This document shows positions 12,887 to 24,480 of a stretch of 64,000 bases of DNA, in pieces. This DNA is from Cryptomeria japonica. Its lineage: Eukaryota; Streptophyta; Pinopsida; Cupressales; Cupressaceae. Within the stretch, counting starts at the first letter, position 1; each line of letters starts with the position of its first letter. The translations under genes and the position numbers were made by a program. The notes under the pieces were generated by a model. It saw nothing but the letters and a program-made list of their open reading frames with translations, was not told where the DNA came from and searched no databases. The stretch is taken from contig NC_081410.1 in assembly GCF_030272615.1 (NCBI RefSeq), positions 574,129,241 through 574,193,240 on the forward strand, written 5' to 3'.

Positions 12887-14287
12887 TATAATAGTTAGAA
12901 TCAATTTATTTATATTTTTTGATAATTTAAAAATAAAATAAAATTTAGTAATTAACATGGCCAAAGTTCAAATATATAGAAGCTATTCAAACAAAAAATA
13001 TAAAGCCAAACAATAAAAGAGGCTAAATGTCATGATTAAGAAGTTTCATATCAAAATAATTAATATTTTGTCTAACATGAACCCTAATGATAAAGCAAAA
13101 GCACCTACACTTGATGCACCAAATTCCTCATTCCTTGTATAAGAGATATCAAACTATGATGAACCTTTAAATCCCTAGTATTAACATTGATAACATTAAA
13201 TATCTCTATTTGATAATGCATAATTTTTCTTTCCCAATCACCTTTCATTCTAATTAAAACAAGTGCTATAGGGCAGCGCAGTTCCTGCCCAGTGCTACAA
13301 AGATTGTTGTAGTCTAAAGACTTCACACATGTCTTTTGAAATGAGGTAACAACTCCATCCTTAGGTTTAGCCATCAAGATTACTGATCTCATTAACAAAA
13401 TAAGGTTCAAAAGGAAGCAACTTGTGGGAAGGACATGTAGCCTTCAAAGGCAAAATTACTATTGATAGAAGAATCCTCTATTAACATGCAGATATTCTTC
13501 TCTTTCATATTGTTATATTCATGTTGTTATATGCTTGTGTTTGACTAGTTATATTGACCTCTAACATTTAAGCTCAAATTGATTAATTTTATAATCATTC
13601 AACCTAAAATTAATTAATTCTCTAATAATTAAATCACATTCATTTTTCATCCATATGTTTTTCAAATTAGCCATAGTTTACATTGTGGGGGATGGTTGCG
13701 TTCTCTTATGAAATTTTGATTAGTATAGCTTCATTTAAGATGACTAGGGAGTTTCAAAGAAAATGATTTCATTGTTAATGTGCTAGATTAAGTTTTTTGA
13801 TTAGTCATTTAAAAATTCTCAATAGTATTTTAGGGTATAGAATAGAAGCCATGGGCATCAAACATGGAGCAAGCTTTTGTTTCTCTGTAAATCAAAAAAC
13901 AAAAGCTTTACATGGAGAGCTTTGCAACACCTTACCCAATATTTTTCTTTGAAGGCAAACATGATCAAGAAAAAGTTCATGTTGGTGTGCATTCTGCTCT
14001 TACATTCAAGTGCTTTTAGGCTTAGATGAGCCAGAAAACTGGGATTCTAGCCAAGCAGTTATTAGCATTTTATTTTTTTTTGTAAAAAGACATTTAGAGA
14101 TGTCAAAAAATGGCAGAAGCTACATATAAATCAAAACACTAATTTCAGCATCATTCTCAATGAGCATAATCCAAGCAAAGAAAATGATTGCCACTTTTTT
14201 GGTTTCTATTAAAAAGTTCAAGCAGGAGTGGAAAGTTTAAAGGAAATGTAGTACTGGTATTGAAAATAACGCTTTCTTATCTCCCTC
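12887..14287. other. Unassigned intergenic stretch
   Basis: AT-rich with no recognisable gene. A 101-codon minus-strand frame at 13105-13410 has no domain I recognise and may be chance. A perfect 12-bp inverted repeat (AAGCTTTTGTTT, 13871-13882 and 13897-13908) with a 14-nt loop could form a hairpin. Confidence 0.3.
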
Positions 14288-15127
14288 CTCCCCAATGGAT
14301 TGGTCTTCTCCTTTTGAAAGTGGCAACAGTGGAGGATCTGGTAATGTTTCACCAGCCAATCGATCAGTATCTGATGGCAAGGTAGAGTTGACATTGCTAA
14401 GATGTCCAGACACTCTCCAATTTGGATATACAACAGAAAAAAGATGTGGATGATTGTCCTGTAGAATCACAGGTGGAAAATTGTTTAGGTGTTGTTGAAA
14501 GAAACAATGAGAGTGCAAACACACCTGCTGTTGTTCAATCTCATTCAGCAAAATTGAATGTGCTACAAGAATATCAAAGAAACTTGATGTACAAGCTATT
14601 CAAGAGATTCCTTTTGGAGCATATGAAGTTTTACATGAGAGAAATTTTATGTCCTCTTAGTTCAATGTCAATATGCCTCATTCTGAACTTTTTAATCAGG
14701 AGAGATATGGTGAAAATATCTCCCAAGTTCCAAATCTTAGACCCAACATGAGTATGATCAGAAATGGAGTTGTATCAGCAGGCTATGCAACTCCATTTAG
14801 CAAGGCACTGACTATGTCAACTTCCTTTTCGTTGTCTATGTCACTGCCTTTATCCAATCCTTTTGGAGGTAGGGTATCAACTTCATCAATGTCTTCTATA
14901 GTTTTATCCCCATCTAGAGTACAATTCCCCAACCCTTCTGCACCTGTTTCATTCACTTCAAAGGATATTAATCTGCAAAGAATGTAGTCTCACTTATTAT
15001 AGGCTTGCCACCATGAGCCTCAAGTCCATATACCACCTCATTATTTTGCTAGATATAATGCAGGATTCTGCAATTGGGTACCTGTAGTTGCCATTCAAGG
15101 AGATCACCAGCAAAGCATCTGAAAGAA
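14288..15127 (+). pseudogene. Decayed protein-coding relic, family not recognised
   Basis: A Ser/Pro-rich protein-like sequence can be followed in plus-strand frames. It opens at about 14296 (MDWSSPFESGNSGG...), shifts frame near 14440 (VESQVENCLGVVERNNE...), and shifts again near 14575 (IQEIPFGAYEVLHERNF...). It then runs open from 14673 (MPHSELFNQERYGENISQVP) to a TAG at 14985. The same frame continues past two TAG codons into HHEPQVHIPPHYFARYNAGF, ending with a TGA near 15127. Both TAGs would be explained by CAG changes. I do not recognise the family. It could be a fragment or retrocopy of a cellular gene, or part of a repeat. Confidence 0.4.
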
Positions 15128-15189
15128 GATTGTCAATAGTCTATCCTAGACATCTTCATGCCGTGCATCGTGCCATGAAATAAATGATT

Positions 15190-18100
15190 CACTACCAATG
15201 TAAGACTAGGTTTTCATAACTTATGTTGCCTACAGGCCAATTGTTCCTATCAACCTACTCCCCTCTGCAATCCTGCAGTGATAGAATAACTAGCGAATAA
15301 GTAGTTTAAGCTTTTCATTTCACGTTAAGGCAGCCATAACGCTCCAATAATTTCTTCCAATAAGAAGACAACAAATTCTTTTATTAATTCATTTTGGTTT
15401 TAAAATTTGAGTACTTTCAAATAACAAAATATGATTGGTTGCAGTAGGAAAAACTATTCAAAAGTTAAAATTAACCCTCGCCAATAGTTCCTTGAAAGAC
15501 ATGAATTAAAAAAAACCATTAAGGTTTTGTAATAAGCCTTTGAGAGTTGAAAACATATCATGAAGATTTATATGCTTGTTTTAGATCTCTTATAAATAAT
15601 CATTAACCTTTCCAAAAAGGCTTTATTAATTAGTATTAATATTAACCAAAGAGCCAAGTTGAGTATTAATAGAGGAACCCAAGGAACCGACAACATTAAT
15701 GTTGTGGAAATTGGCCTAAGAAGGGCCATTTATACAATGCACTTTATTACCAAGATAAAGGCTCTCTTATTAGTTCCTGCCCCACATGGAACTATTGCGG
15801 GAGGCTGAAAATTTAAATTGTGATTAATCTTGTTGTTTTTGGCTAATCAAAATGTAATAATATTTTACATAAATTTTGATCGAATCATGTACTATAAGAA
15901 AGTTATTGGTTTTTTAATGGATCTTTTATTGCGAAGTGTTTTGTTCATTGTCATTGGGTATGCGAGAGGCAAATATTTGACTGCAAGGTGTTTTGTCTGC
16001 CTATCATTGGGTGTGCAGAGGCTAACAACAAATTCAACACAATATAACACACTATTCCCAAATAGAGCACTGACAAAACAAAGTTTATAGGAAAACTCAC
16101 TATCTCCAAAGACACGTCCGACAAAACAGGATTTGCAGTGCTGACAATAACTGAATAATTGAAATCATGCAATTAGACAGCTAGAATGTTGTGACAGACT
16201 GTAGGCCATGTCGAGTGAGCAACATCGATAATAAAATAAGTATATGGGTTAAAAAAATTGTATTTTGTGAATGCTGTGGGCAATATCCTCTACAAGGCTA
16301 CACTAATCACTAGATTAAACCCCCCCCTTTTTTTTATAGTCTATCGAGATTCAGTTGCCATTATTTTCGAAATGGCTCCTTTTCTTCCATTTTTCAATTG
16401 TTTCATAGTTTACTTCTACTCTTACAACCTTTTATTGTGCAGAGCCAAGTGATCTAGTTCCTACACTTTAATTTTGTGTCGCCTATGGATTAATTGGGCA
16501 AATTGTTTGTTTTCATTTTAGTGCTTGCATTTTAGCTTTTCACTGTGGCTCTCTTAATGATGATTGTTGTAGTCACATCCACCATTGCTTGCAGGATTCA
16601 TTGCATAAATGTTGTTTTTCAATATTTGCAATGTAGAAGTTGCATATTGTTTTTGGGAAAATATTTTGTCACAGTGAATTGGTTTTGCAGATGGCTTGTA
16701 GAGCCGTTCACAAAACCAATGCAATATAATGCACGACTTAGAGGGTGCAGGGCCAACATAACAGTGGTCTTGAGGTGCTCATTTATGGGGATTATCATCT
16801 ATGCATCATGCAAAAATGAACTGTCAGTGATTGGGTTTTTTTGCATACAAGGGAGAGGTGGATGATCTTGGTATAGACACAAATAATCAATTGTTTCGAT
16901 AGTTGGCAATCAGATTAGTTGCATCAAGGCACATTCATTTGGGTCATTTTCATGGAACAAAATTTTGTGCCTGGTGCAAGGAGGGGAAGCCACTTATAGA
17001 ACAAGTAGATCATATTTAAATTCTCACTATCAAAAATGTTTTGCAGTTTACAGAAGCTTTTATGTAATTTTGTTATCATTTGTATCACGGTCATCAGATT
17101 TTTTGGTTTATATTCATTCCATTTGTTTTAGAGGTTTCAGAAGTTTGTTAATTATTTGGCATGATTCTTTGTTTCACTGGCTTTGAAAATATCTTTCTTT
17201 CTCTGATTCACTTTGCTTTCTAGGGTTTTATTTTATGAAATTCTTGTACCTTATGTCTGCACTGTTCAGATTTCACTCGCTTCCAGAATTTCATGAGGGA
17301 AAAGGAAGTTGTAAATGAGGACTTGCAAGACATAATAGGTAGAGGCGAAAGACACAGCTCGAGGATGCGTTGTCTCAGGTGTTGTTTGCTACTACTGCTA
17401 TCCTGTCACGAATCGTTTTATTTAATAATGTGCAATTTAAAGATTTAATGTGATTTTGAAATTAAAATAGATTAGATCATTCATAGTCTAGTGTGAGGAA
17501 ATACAGTATGCTTTTTACTCCTGCAATTGATATGAAATTCAACATTTAATATTCTTTTGGGTTTGTCAATATTGATAAACTTTTGAGTGCAAGTAATGCA
17601 GGATGAGGTGAAGGAGGTCGAAGGTGAGAACACGAATTAGGTAGAATTGTTTTTAACTAAATGACTTCGATGGAAAAAGGGAATCTCACACACCACATTT
17701 GCATATACATTTATCTTTGTATTTATGAATGAAATATTATTTTAAATTCGACCATATAGAATCACAAATTTATTAATGATTGAATTATGTAGTGATTCCA
17801 TGATTTCATTTGCTTTGTGTGAAATTATCAAAGTATGTTTGGTTTTCAGAATTTCATTTTAGTCATACGAATTAGGACTCTATACAAACTTGTATATTCA
17901 AAAGTGAATAGTTCATGATTTATATTGAATATTTTAGTATGATTAATTAGTTGTTAAATAAATTGAATTATATGACCTAGTTTATGAAATGATTAGTTGT
18001 TTGGTAGACAACTTGATTTGGTCGATTACACGTATTCGTAAATATAGAATTTTAGGCGAAATTGTAAATATTAATTAAAACGAATACTATTATAAGCTAT

Positions 18101-20503
18101 AAAAATGACTATTCATAAAACGTATTTATCTAACATATACATAAATTATACAACTTTAAATATTTCTAAGTTTATTATTTATATTAAATAGTCGCATTTT
18201 AATGGGTGGTGGAATTAGTTTGAAAGGTGACTATGTCGCATGAACTAAGGAAGACCGATTAGACTCCAATCGATAAATGCATATCAACTAACATGGAGTT
18301 AAAAACCACGACTAATATAAGTCGATATACATGGCATAAAACAAAGATATTATTAAAATGTAGAAGATAAAGGTTTTAATGCATGAATTTAATGTGGAAC
18401 TTAGCATACAAAGGAAATAGACCATGGTTAGCGTTAAGAATGCAGAGACTAATGAAATTAAGTGCAGAATTAAGAGTTCCAACGTGGGTAAGCAGCAAAC
18501 AAACAGTTTACAACAAAAAAATAGGGAACATGGCCTTGCTTGGGGCGTTGAAATAGCCTTAGCACATGTTGAAAAACTCAGTTTCACTTCCTCCATCCCA
18601 CATAGCACGTGTGAAACTGAAGTGTTACTTCTCCATTTCCACACAACAAGATAAGGTAATAAATGCAACTTATAGCAAACCATAAGATATGGTGAAGTTG
18701 ATAAGAAGCATCGACTCATGCAGCAATTAAAGCTCAAATTGAAACCATTGCAAGGTTTAATGATAAAAGTCTTGATCTTGCCATGAAACGAGGGTTTGTA
18801 TTTAACTTAAAGACTATGCATGTTATACACCTATGGGTTTAAAGACATGCGTGGAGATTAGAGTTAGAACCAACTACTACGTGGCTAGTTGAACTAATAG
18901 ACGTGACAACAGAAATAATGGTAACAGTAAATAAAGGCCCAAAGGATAGCATAAAACGTAGCTCAGGATTTGAATAAATAGAAGTATAAACACACACATT
19001 CATTGATTCATTTTCACAAGGAGGGAAGAGCAATAAATTCTTGAAGGGAAGGTTAAAATAGAAGAGAGGTGAAGATATTTGGATATTATCGTAGAAAGTG
19101 AGAGATAGAGATAGTTTGATATAGAGATACGAATAGTTGGAGAGAGAGACACTTGCGATCAAGGCATGGAATTATTTGATGAAAGAGTGTCAAGGTCGAA
19201 ATCTTACAAACCACTCTAAGTTTTCAAGAGGTTAGAATTCTTTTGTTTATGTTTATTTTATTTGTTATATTTGGTATAAAATGTATAGAAATGGAAGTTT
19301 AGATAATAGGTACGTACGTCCAAATGGGTAGCAATTATTATTATTTTATTTGAAATGCATTGTAAACCATTGTAGAATAAAAGAAAAGAATTTAGAGAAA
19401 AGATGTTGTCAATAACGTATTTCATCTAAAATGATTAGTTCTAATTTTATTTAAGAATGTGTTTGCATACTGTTTGTATATATATGAAAGTAAAATCATG
19501 CATGAATAACACCTTCTTTTGCATGTACCTTATTTAGTCGAAAGATTGATTTTAAAGATTATTGCTTATGAAAGTTTATCTTTTTCCAAAATATGAAAGA
19601 TTGTCTTTGATAGATATATTAGACAAGTAATGATTACTAAAGAAAATGATATCTCTATTTTTGTTTTAAAAGAAAGATTGTGTTCTCAATGGAATTTGTG
19701 TTTGAGGGAACCAAGCTAGGGTTAAGCTTGAGTTAGAAAATTTACCTTTCAGGACGGGTGCCGAATGTGGATGTTTTTAGGGAGAATAGTTGCTTTTTCC
19801 AACTATTATTTTACTATGCATGGCATATACTCGGCCGAGTTATTGTTTGAATTATCCATAGAAAAAGATGGAAATTCCTTATTTATGCTCTCTACCACAT
19901 CCTAGTATGATAGCGAATGCTTGTTTCTTAGAATGAAGTAGAAAAATGAAAATGCATATATTATCTAGGCATGCACAAGATTCCCTCTTGCTTTCAAATT
20001 CTTTGGTTAAACCAATTCATGCAAGGTCGGGTATTCTTGATTGACCAAGAATTTCGGGGAAGCGTAAGCTTCAAGGTTGGGCAGAAAAAGCACCCGATTC
20101 TTGTTCTCGTCTGCGTTCAAAGGACAAAAGGAAGCGACTCAGACTAAAGATTGACGAATGCATCTTCTTGTATATTCTTAAGGCAAATTTGGAAGCCTAA
20201 GTAGGAAATAAGAACTTCTTAGTATGAAATTGTATTATTCATTTGCATTATAATGATATATCTATGAATGTTTTTATATCCATATTTGATGTTTTCTTAT
20301 ATCTTGTATAAATATGCTTAGAGTTTGAAATTTAAGTTTATTTATGAATAAAGAGTAGTTTAGGTTTAGATCCTAGATTAACGACTTTACATATCTAGGA
20401 TAATGGAGGCTTAGGAAATTTGAACATTGTAAACCTTATTAGCATCCTATCAGGGCTTCAAGCTGATGGCTTCTTCTGAATTTTGGTCTTAAAATCCTGA
20501 CTT
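15190..20503. other. Unassigned intergenic stretch
   Basis: No coding region, RNA gene or element end that I can support. Short open frames here lack domains and look like chance. Exon-like pieces with tttgcag before them (for example around 17270-17380) are too weak to call. Confidence 0.3.
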
Positions 20504-20520
20504 TTGAAGTACTCTATATT
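20504..20520. repeat. Target site duplication of LINE B, left copy
   Basis: TTGAAGTACTCTATATT, 17 bp, identical to 22525-22541 on the far side of LINE B. Confidence 0.95.
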
Positions 20521-20728
20521 TTTTTTTTTGCAAGGTGGCAATGCCACTTGATATATTTTATTAATAATAAATAATTTTTACAATATATTTAAAAACTGGT
20601 TCAAACTAAGCTCCTAGAGAAAAGAAACAACAAGAAAAACTCTGGTCATTTCTCATTAACATGATTATAAAAGAGAAGTAGTGAACAATCCTCTAGTCGG
20701 AGCTAGTTACAAAATAGAGATCAGCAAA

Positions 20729-20809
20729 GGAGCATGCAGGCTCATTTACACATAGGAGCATGCAAGCTCATTTTACAAAATAGGAGCATGCAAGCTTATT
20801 TACAAAATA
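20729..20809 (-). repeat. 27-bp minisatellite in LINE B 3' UTR
   Basis: Three tandem copies of a 26-28 bp unit beginning GGAGCATGCA and ending TTTACA(A/C)A(A/T)A, starting at 20729, 20755 and 20783. GCATGC is a palindromic core in each. Confidence 0.85.
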
Positions 20810-21411
20810 AGTTCCTGGGATATCTTGAAGGCCCTGCAAAAAAGAACTCCTGCAATCAAAATTGACATGACCCTGCACCAAAAAAAAACTGCAACCAAAA
20901 TATATATATACTACAGAACGCAAAGAATTTACAAGAAACGCAAGATTCCAAAACATGACTGACACCAATGACATTAGATCTACAGTCTGCCATTATAGAC
21001 AAATGCCAAAGGAGAAGAAGTGAATGCGGAAATGCTAGAGAGAAATGAAGCCCAAAATTTTTATGCTGTAAATGACAAGAAAGAGGAGATATATCATAAA
21101 AAAAACTGACAAACCAAAAGAAGTGGCGTATAGAGATAATCATGAAAACAATGCTACACCAAAATTTAAATGACACATGAAGGATGAATTCCCAATGTGA
21201 AAATAAATATCTCTAGATTTCGCACCAGAAGAGAGTACCAAACACACAAACAACATCAATAACAACCAACTCATCATTAATGAATGCCAAGTGATGATCA
21301 AGTAAAGCAAAGTACCTCAAATCAAAACCAAATAGAATTATGAAAAGAAATACATCACCAAGAGAAGAGAATATCAACTCGTATAAACAAGCAATCATAT
21401 AATAAAAAAGA

Positions 21412-22524
21412 TTAAATCCTCCACTCTCTATATGCTATAATGAATAGGTTTGGGAAGCTCATCAAATCACCCCCCAATTGAGAGGAATCGATAACAATTT
21501 TGTCACAACCCATATTAGCGAGGCAATCAGCTAATGCATTACCTTCATGATAAACATGTGAGATGATGAGGTGCTCAAACGTATCAAGAAGATTCCATAT
21601 TTGTTCAAGAATATACCGGAAATGCCAATTATCAACTTTTCTTGCCTTGCAAGCATTAATGACAATACCTGAGTCTCCTTCAATATGAAGGTATTTGAAA
21701 TTCAAATCCTTAGCCATAACAAGACCTTCTAAAAGAGCACAAGCCTCAGCCATATTATTTGTGCCAGGAGAAATTGGCATAGCTTTTAATGCTAATAAAG
21801 AACCCAAATGATCACAAAAAACTATCACTATTCCTGAATCACTAGGATTTCCCCGGGAGGATCCATCAAAATTCAATTTACAAAAAGGGGCATTAGGAGG
21901 ATGCCATTTTATGGAATTTCTATCTACAAGTATTTTCCGAATCCTTGGAAAGGCAGGTGATACAGGAATAATGATACTTTTCCAAGAAGAGATCATAAAA
22001 TTGTCCCAAGAAGAGAACTCTGAATTCATGTTAAAATATTTCTGGACATGAGCATTAACTTGGTCAATAATACTTCTTTCCAAAATACAAAGAACAACCG
22101 ATAAATCCGATGAGTCACATCTAAAAATGCGCTTGTTTCTTTCCCACCAAATGACCCATATGACTGAAGAGGGAATTATAAACCACAAACAAGCAAATAG
22201 AGAAGATGAATACAAAACTGGCCAAGACTGAAACATGTCCCATAAAGATAAAGGTAAAGGGAATGAAAGAGATAACTTTTGGAGGACAAAATGCCAACAA
22301 CTACTCACAAACTCACAATGAAGAAAAATATGATTGACATGTTCAAGAGCTTTACCACATAAGACACAAGAAAAGGAGGCTGCAATATTAAATTTGACTA
22401 AATGATCACTAGTCAAAATTCTATTTTGCAGCGCGAGCCAGGAAAAAACACCAGCTTTAGGTAATACTGAATTATTCCCACATAACAAAAAGGCTCGATG
22501 ACGAGCATTTTGATTGGCTATTTG
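21412..22524 (-). CDS. LINE B ORF2 C-terminal fragment: zf-RVT plus RNase H
   Basis: The frame is open from the 5' junction at 22524 to the stop at 21412, with no internal stop. The first Met is about 12 codons in, so there is no genuine start: this is the truncated C-terminus of ORF2. The N-terminal half is the zf-RVT region (LPKAGVFSWLALQNRILTSD; CVLCGKALEHVNHIFLHC, with Cys/His spacing as in plant LINEs). The C-terminal half is an RNase H (RVT_3) domain with its four acidic positions intact: FDGSSRGNP, EACALLEGL, IEGDSGIV and GNALADCLA. There is no promoter, so expression is unlikely. Confidence 0.9.
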   Translation of the reverse strand, partial: QIANQNARHRAFLLCGNNSVLPKAGVFSWLALQNRILTSDHLVKFNIAASFSCVLCGKALEHVNHIFLHCEFVSSCWHFVLQKLSLSFPLPLSLWDMFQSWPVLYSSSLFACLWFIIPSSVIWVIWWERNKRIFRCDSSDLSVVLCILERSIIDQVNAHVQKYFNMNSEFSSWDNFMISSWKSIIIPVSPAFPRIRKILVDRNSIKWHPPNAPFCKLNFDGSSRGNPSDSGIVIVFCDHLGSLLALKAMPISPGTNNMAEACALLEGLVMAKDLNFKYLHIEGDSGIVINACKARKVDNWHFRYILEQIWNLLDTFEHLIISHVYHEGNALADCLANMGCDKIVIDSSQLGGDLMSFPNLFIIAYREWRI

Positions 22525-22541
22525 TTGAAGTACTCTATATT
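22525..22541. repeat. Target site duplication of LINE B, right copy
   Basis: Identical 17-bp partner of 20504-20520. Confidence 0.95.
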
Positions 22542-23409
22542 GATTTTGTATTAAGATTTAATTCTAGGCCATAGTGGGGAAGCTATCTTCAGACAAAGAT
22601 CAGTTAATTCAATTATTGAACAAGATTATCTCAGTTTCTTCTTCCTTAGAAAAAAATGGTTGGGTCTTCTTTGGAGTTTGATCTTAACATTGCTCAAGGC
22701 ATACAACAATCAAAGTACACATTTTGTTGCCTTTATGTAATAATGGAAAAATTCTATCACTATGTAAAAGAGAGATGTTCAATTTGAATAGGCTTTAGTG
22801 TTCTTATTTCTAAATGCATTCCTTGATACTCTTTTTGAATGTTATTTTCCTTTCTTATAAGATCGCCACCTTACACATATTCTATTTTAAGCATTTATAG
22901 TTCCCTCCCGCGTTTAGTTGGTTGGGAGGCGATTAAATCTTTTAAGGATTGTTAACATGCTATTTTTTGATGCAGACCACATTTTGAACATGGAGGTTAG
23001 TTTTCAAAGAAATAACATACTATGTTCAAACATAGTTTATAAAGATAAAGGGGAAAGCAAGATACATATTCAACAAGGCAATTTATGAAAAGTCTGTCAA
23101 TATCTCCAATAACACCATATCATCTTATTGTGAACTTGTGGTATTTTTATTATTAATTAGTCTTTGGGATTGAATTATTCTGCTATCCATTTCTGCAAAA
23201 CAAATTTGACAAAGCCAAAAACTAATCTTTCACTCTCTAGCAGGAACTTAGTTGCCCTGCAGCCCTTGTTTTTTTTATGCATTCCTTTAGAAGATTATTA
23301 AGTAGTAATATCACATCTTCATCATTCACTCTTTACAACATGTTATAAAGATATAAATAATAAATAACATATAACTTAAGCATCTCTTATATAGCGTCAT
23401 GATCCATGG
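22542..23409. other. Unassigned intergenic stretch
   Basis: AT-rich, with no gene, element end or RNA gene seen. Confidence 0.3.
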
Positions 23410-24480
23410 AAGTGGAGGGAGTAATATTATTATGGATATATTTTATGTGATCCCACAGTTTTAGATGAAACAATTGTATATGCTATGTATTTCAAGAATT
23501 ATTACATCATAGTTTATTAATTTTTTGTATGTAGAGCACTTAAGAGATTGCATTGATATATTATAGCCTAAAATGATAAGAAAATATAAGATATGAAAAA
23601 GATATTTCCTAGCATTCACCTATCAACTTGGATGTGTTGGTGCTATTTGTTTGGCCCCATAATGCATTAAATGAAAATTATGCCTACCTATTACTTTTCA
23701 CAAAATGTTGTAATTGACATTTTTGTTTTAAAAATTGTTTCATGATCAAATGGATTGGATATTTATAAAATTGGGAGAATTTATTATGGAGGGATCCTAT
23801 GTGACCCTATAGGTACATAGATGAAATGTTGTAGGTTCCATGGATTTCAAGAACTAGTCCATCATAGTTTGATATGTTTTTGTACTTTGGGCTCTTAAGA
23901 TGTTATATTAGAATAGTGTATCCTAGAAGAATAGGGATAAATGAGGTATGAAATTGGACCTTTCCTAGCATTCATCGACCCACCTAGATGTGCTAGAATT
24001 TTCATTGAATCGCACCATGACACACAAAAATGAAATTATTCTTTCCTATTTTGTTGAAAATTATGGATTCAAGATTTTAAAAACTAAGAAAGATAATTAT
24101 AGAGGGACCCTACATGAAATTTTAGGATCAAAGAAAATATTTGCAGGTGCCATAAATTTAAGCAACTTGTCTTCCATAGTTCAACCTTTTTTTTTTTTCA
24201 CTTAAGGCTCTTAAGAGATTATGTAGGAATTGTGTAGCCTAGAACAATTGAGATAGATAGAGTATGAAATAAGACCTTTATTAGTGTTCATCTAAGCACT
24301 TGGATGTTTCATCACTTTTGTTTGGTTCCATGACACAAGAAACAAAAATTATGATTGACTATAGCTTATTGTTGAACACAACTGATGCTTTTTGTAGCTT
24401 TTGAAAATTTATCATCATAAGCAATTGGATTGGATACTTAAAAAAAGTTAGAGAGGTTATTATGGAGGTAACGCCAACAT
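23410..24480. repeat. Diverged tandem repeat, about three copies of roughly 350 bp
   Basis: Phrases recur in the same order three times. TTATGGA followed by a ccc(t/a) and tagatgaaa phrase comes near 23430, 23790 and 24100. A G(C/G)(A/T)CTTAAGA phrase comes near 23537, 23890 and 24207. A (C/T)TAG(C/T)(A/G)TTCA(C/T)C phrase comes near 23610, 23965 and 24270. Spacing is about 355 and 315 bp. A fourth copy may begin at 24455. Copies are diverged, so the array is old. No protein is evident in it; it may be satellite-like or a 5'/3' part of an unknown element. Confidence 0.65.

Larger units (their letters stand above)
20521..22524 (-). mobile_element. LINE B, 5'-truncated plant L1-type retrotransposon
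   Basis: On the minus strand the insertion begins inside ORF2 at 22524 and ends in poly(A), read as T at 20521-20529. It is bounded by a perfect 17-bp direct repeat, the signature of target-primed reverse transcription, and 5' truncation is typical of LINEs. The 3' UTR (20530-21411) is about 880 bp. Just before poly(A) is a TGGC-ATT-GCCA hairpin (20536-20546). The perfect target duplication and unbroken frame suggest a comparatively recent insertion. Confidence 0.95.

Noticed and set aside
13105-13410. 101-codon minus-strand open frame
   Set aside because: No domain, no promoter or splice context and no second supporting piece. An open frame of this length is expected by chance in a 64-kb AT-rich window.
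16250-17400. Possible multi-exon gene suggested by repeated tttgcag motifs and short open pieces
   Set aside because: No frame continuity across the proposed junctions and no recognisable protein; pyrimidine tracts followed by AG are frequent here.
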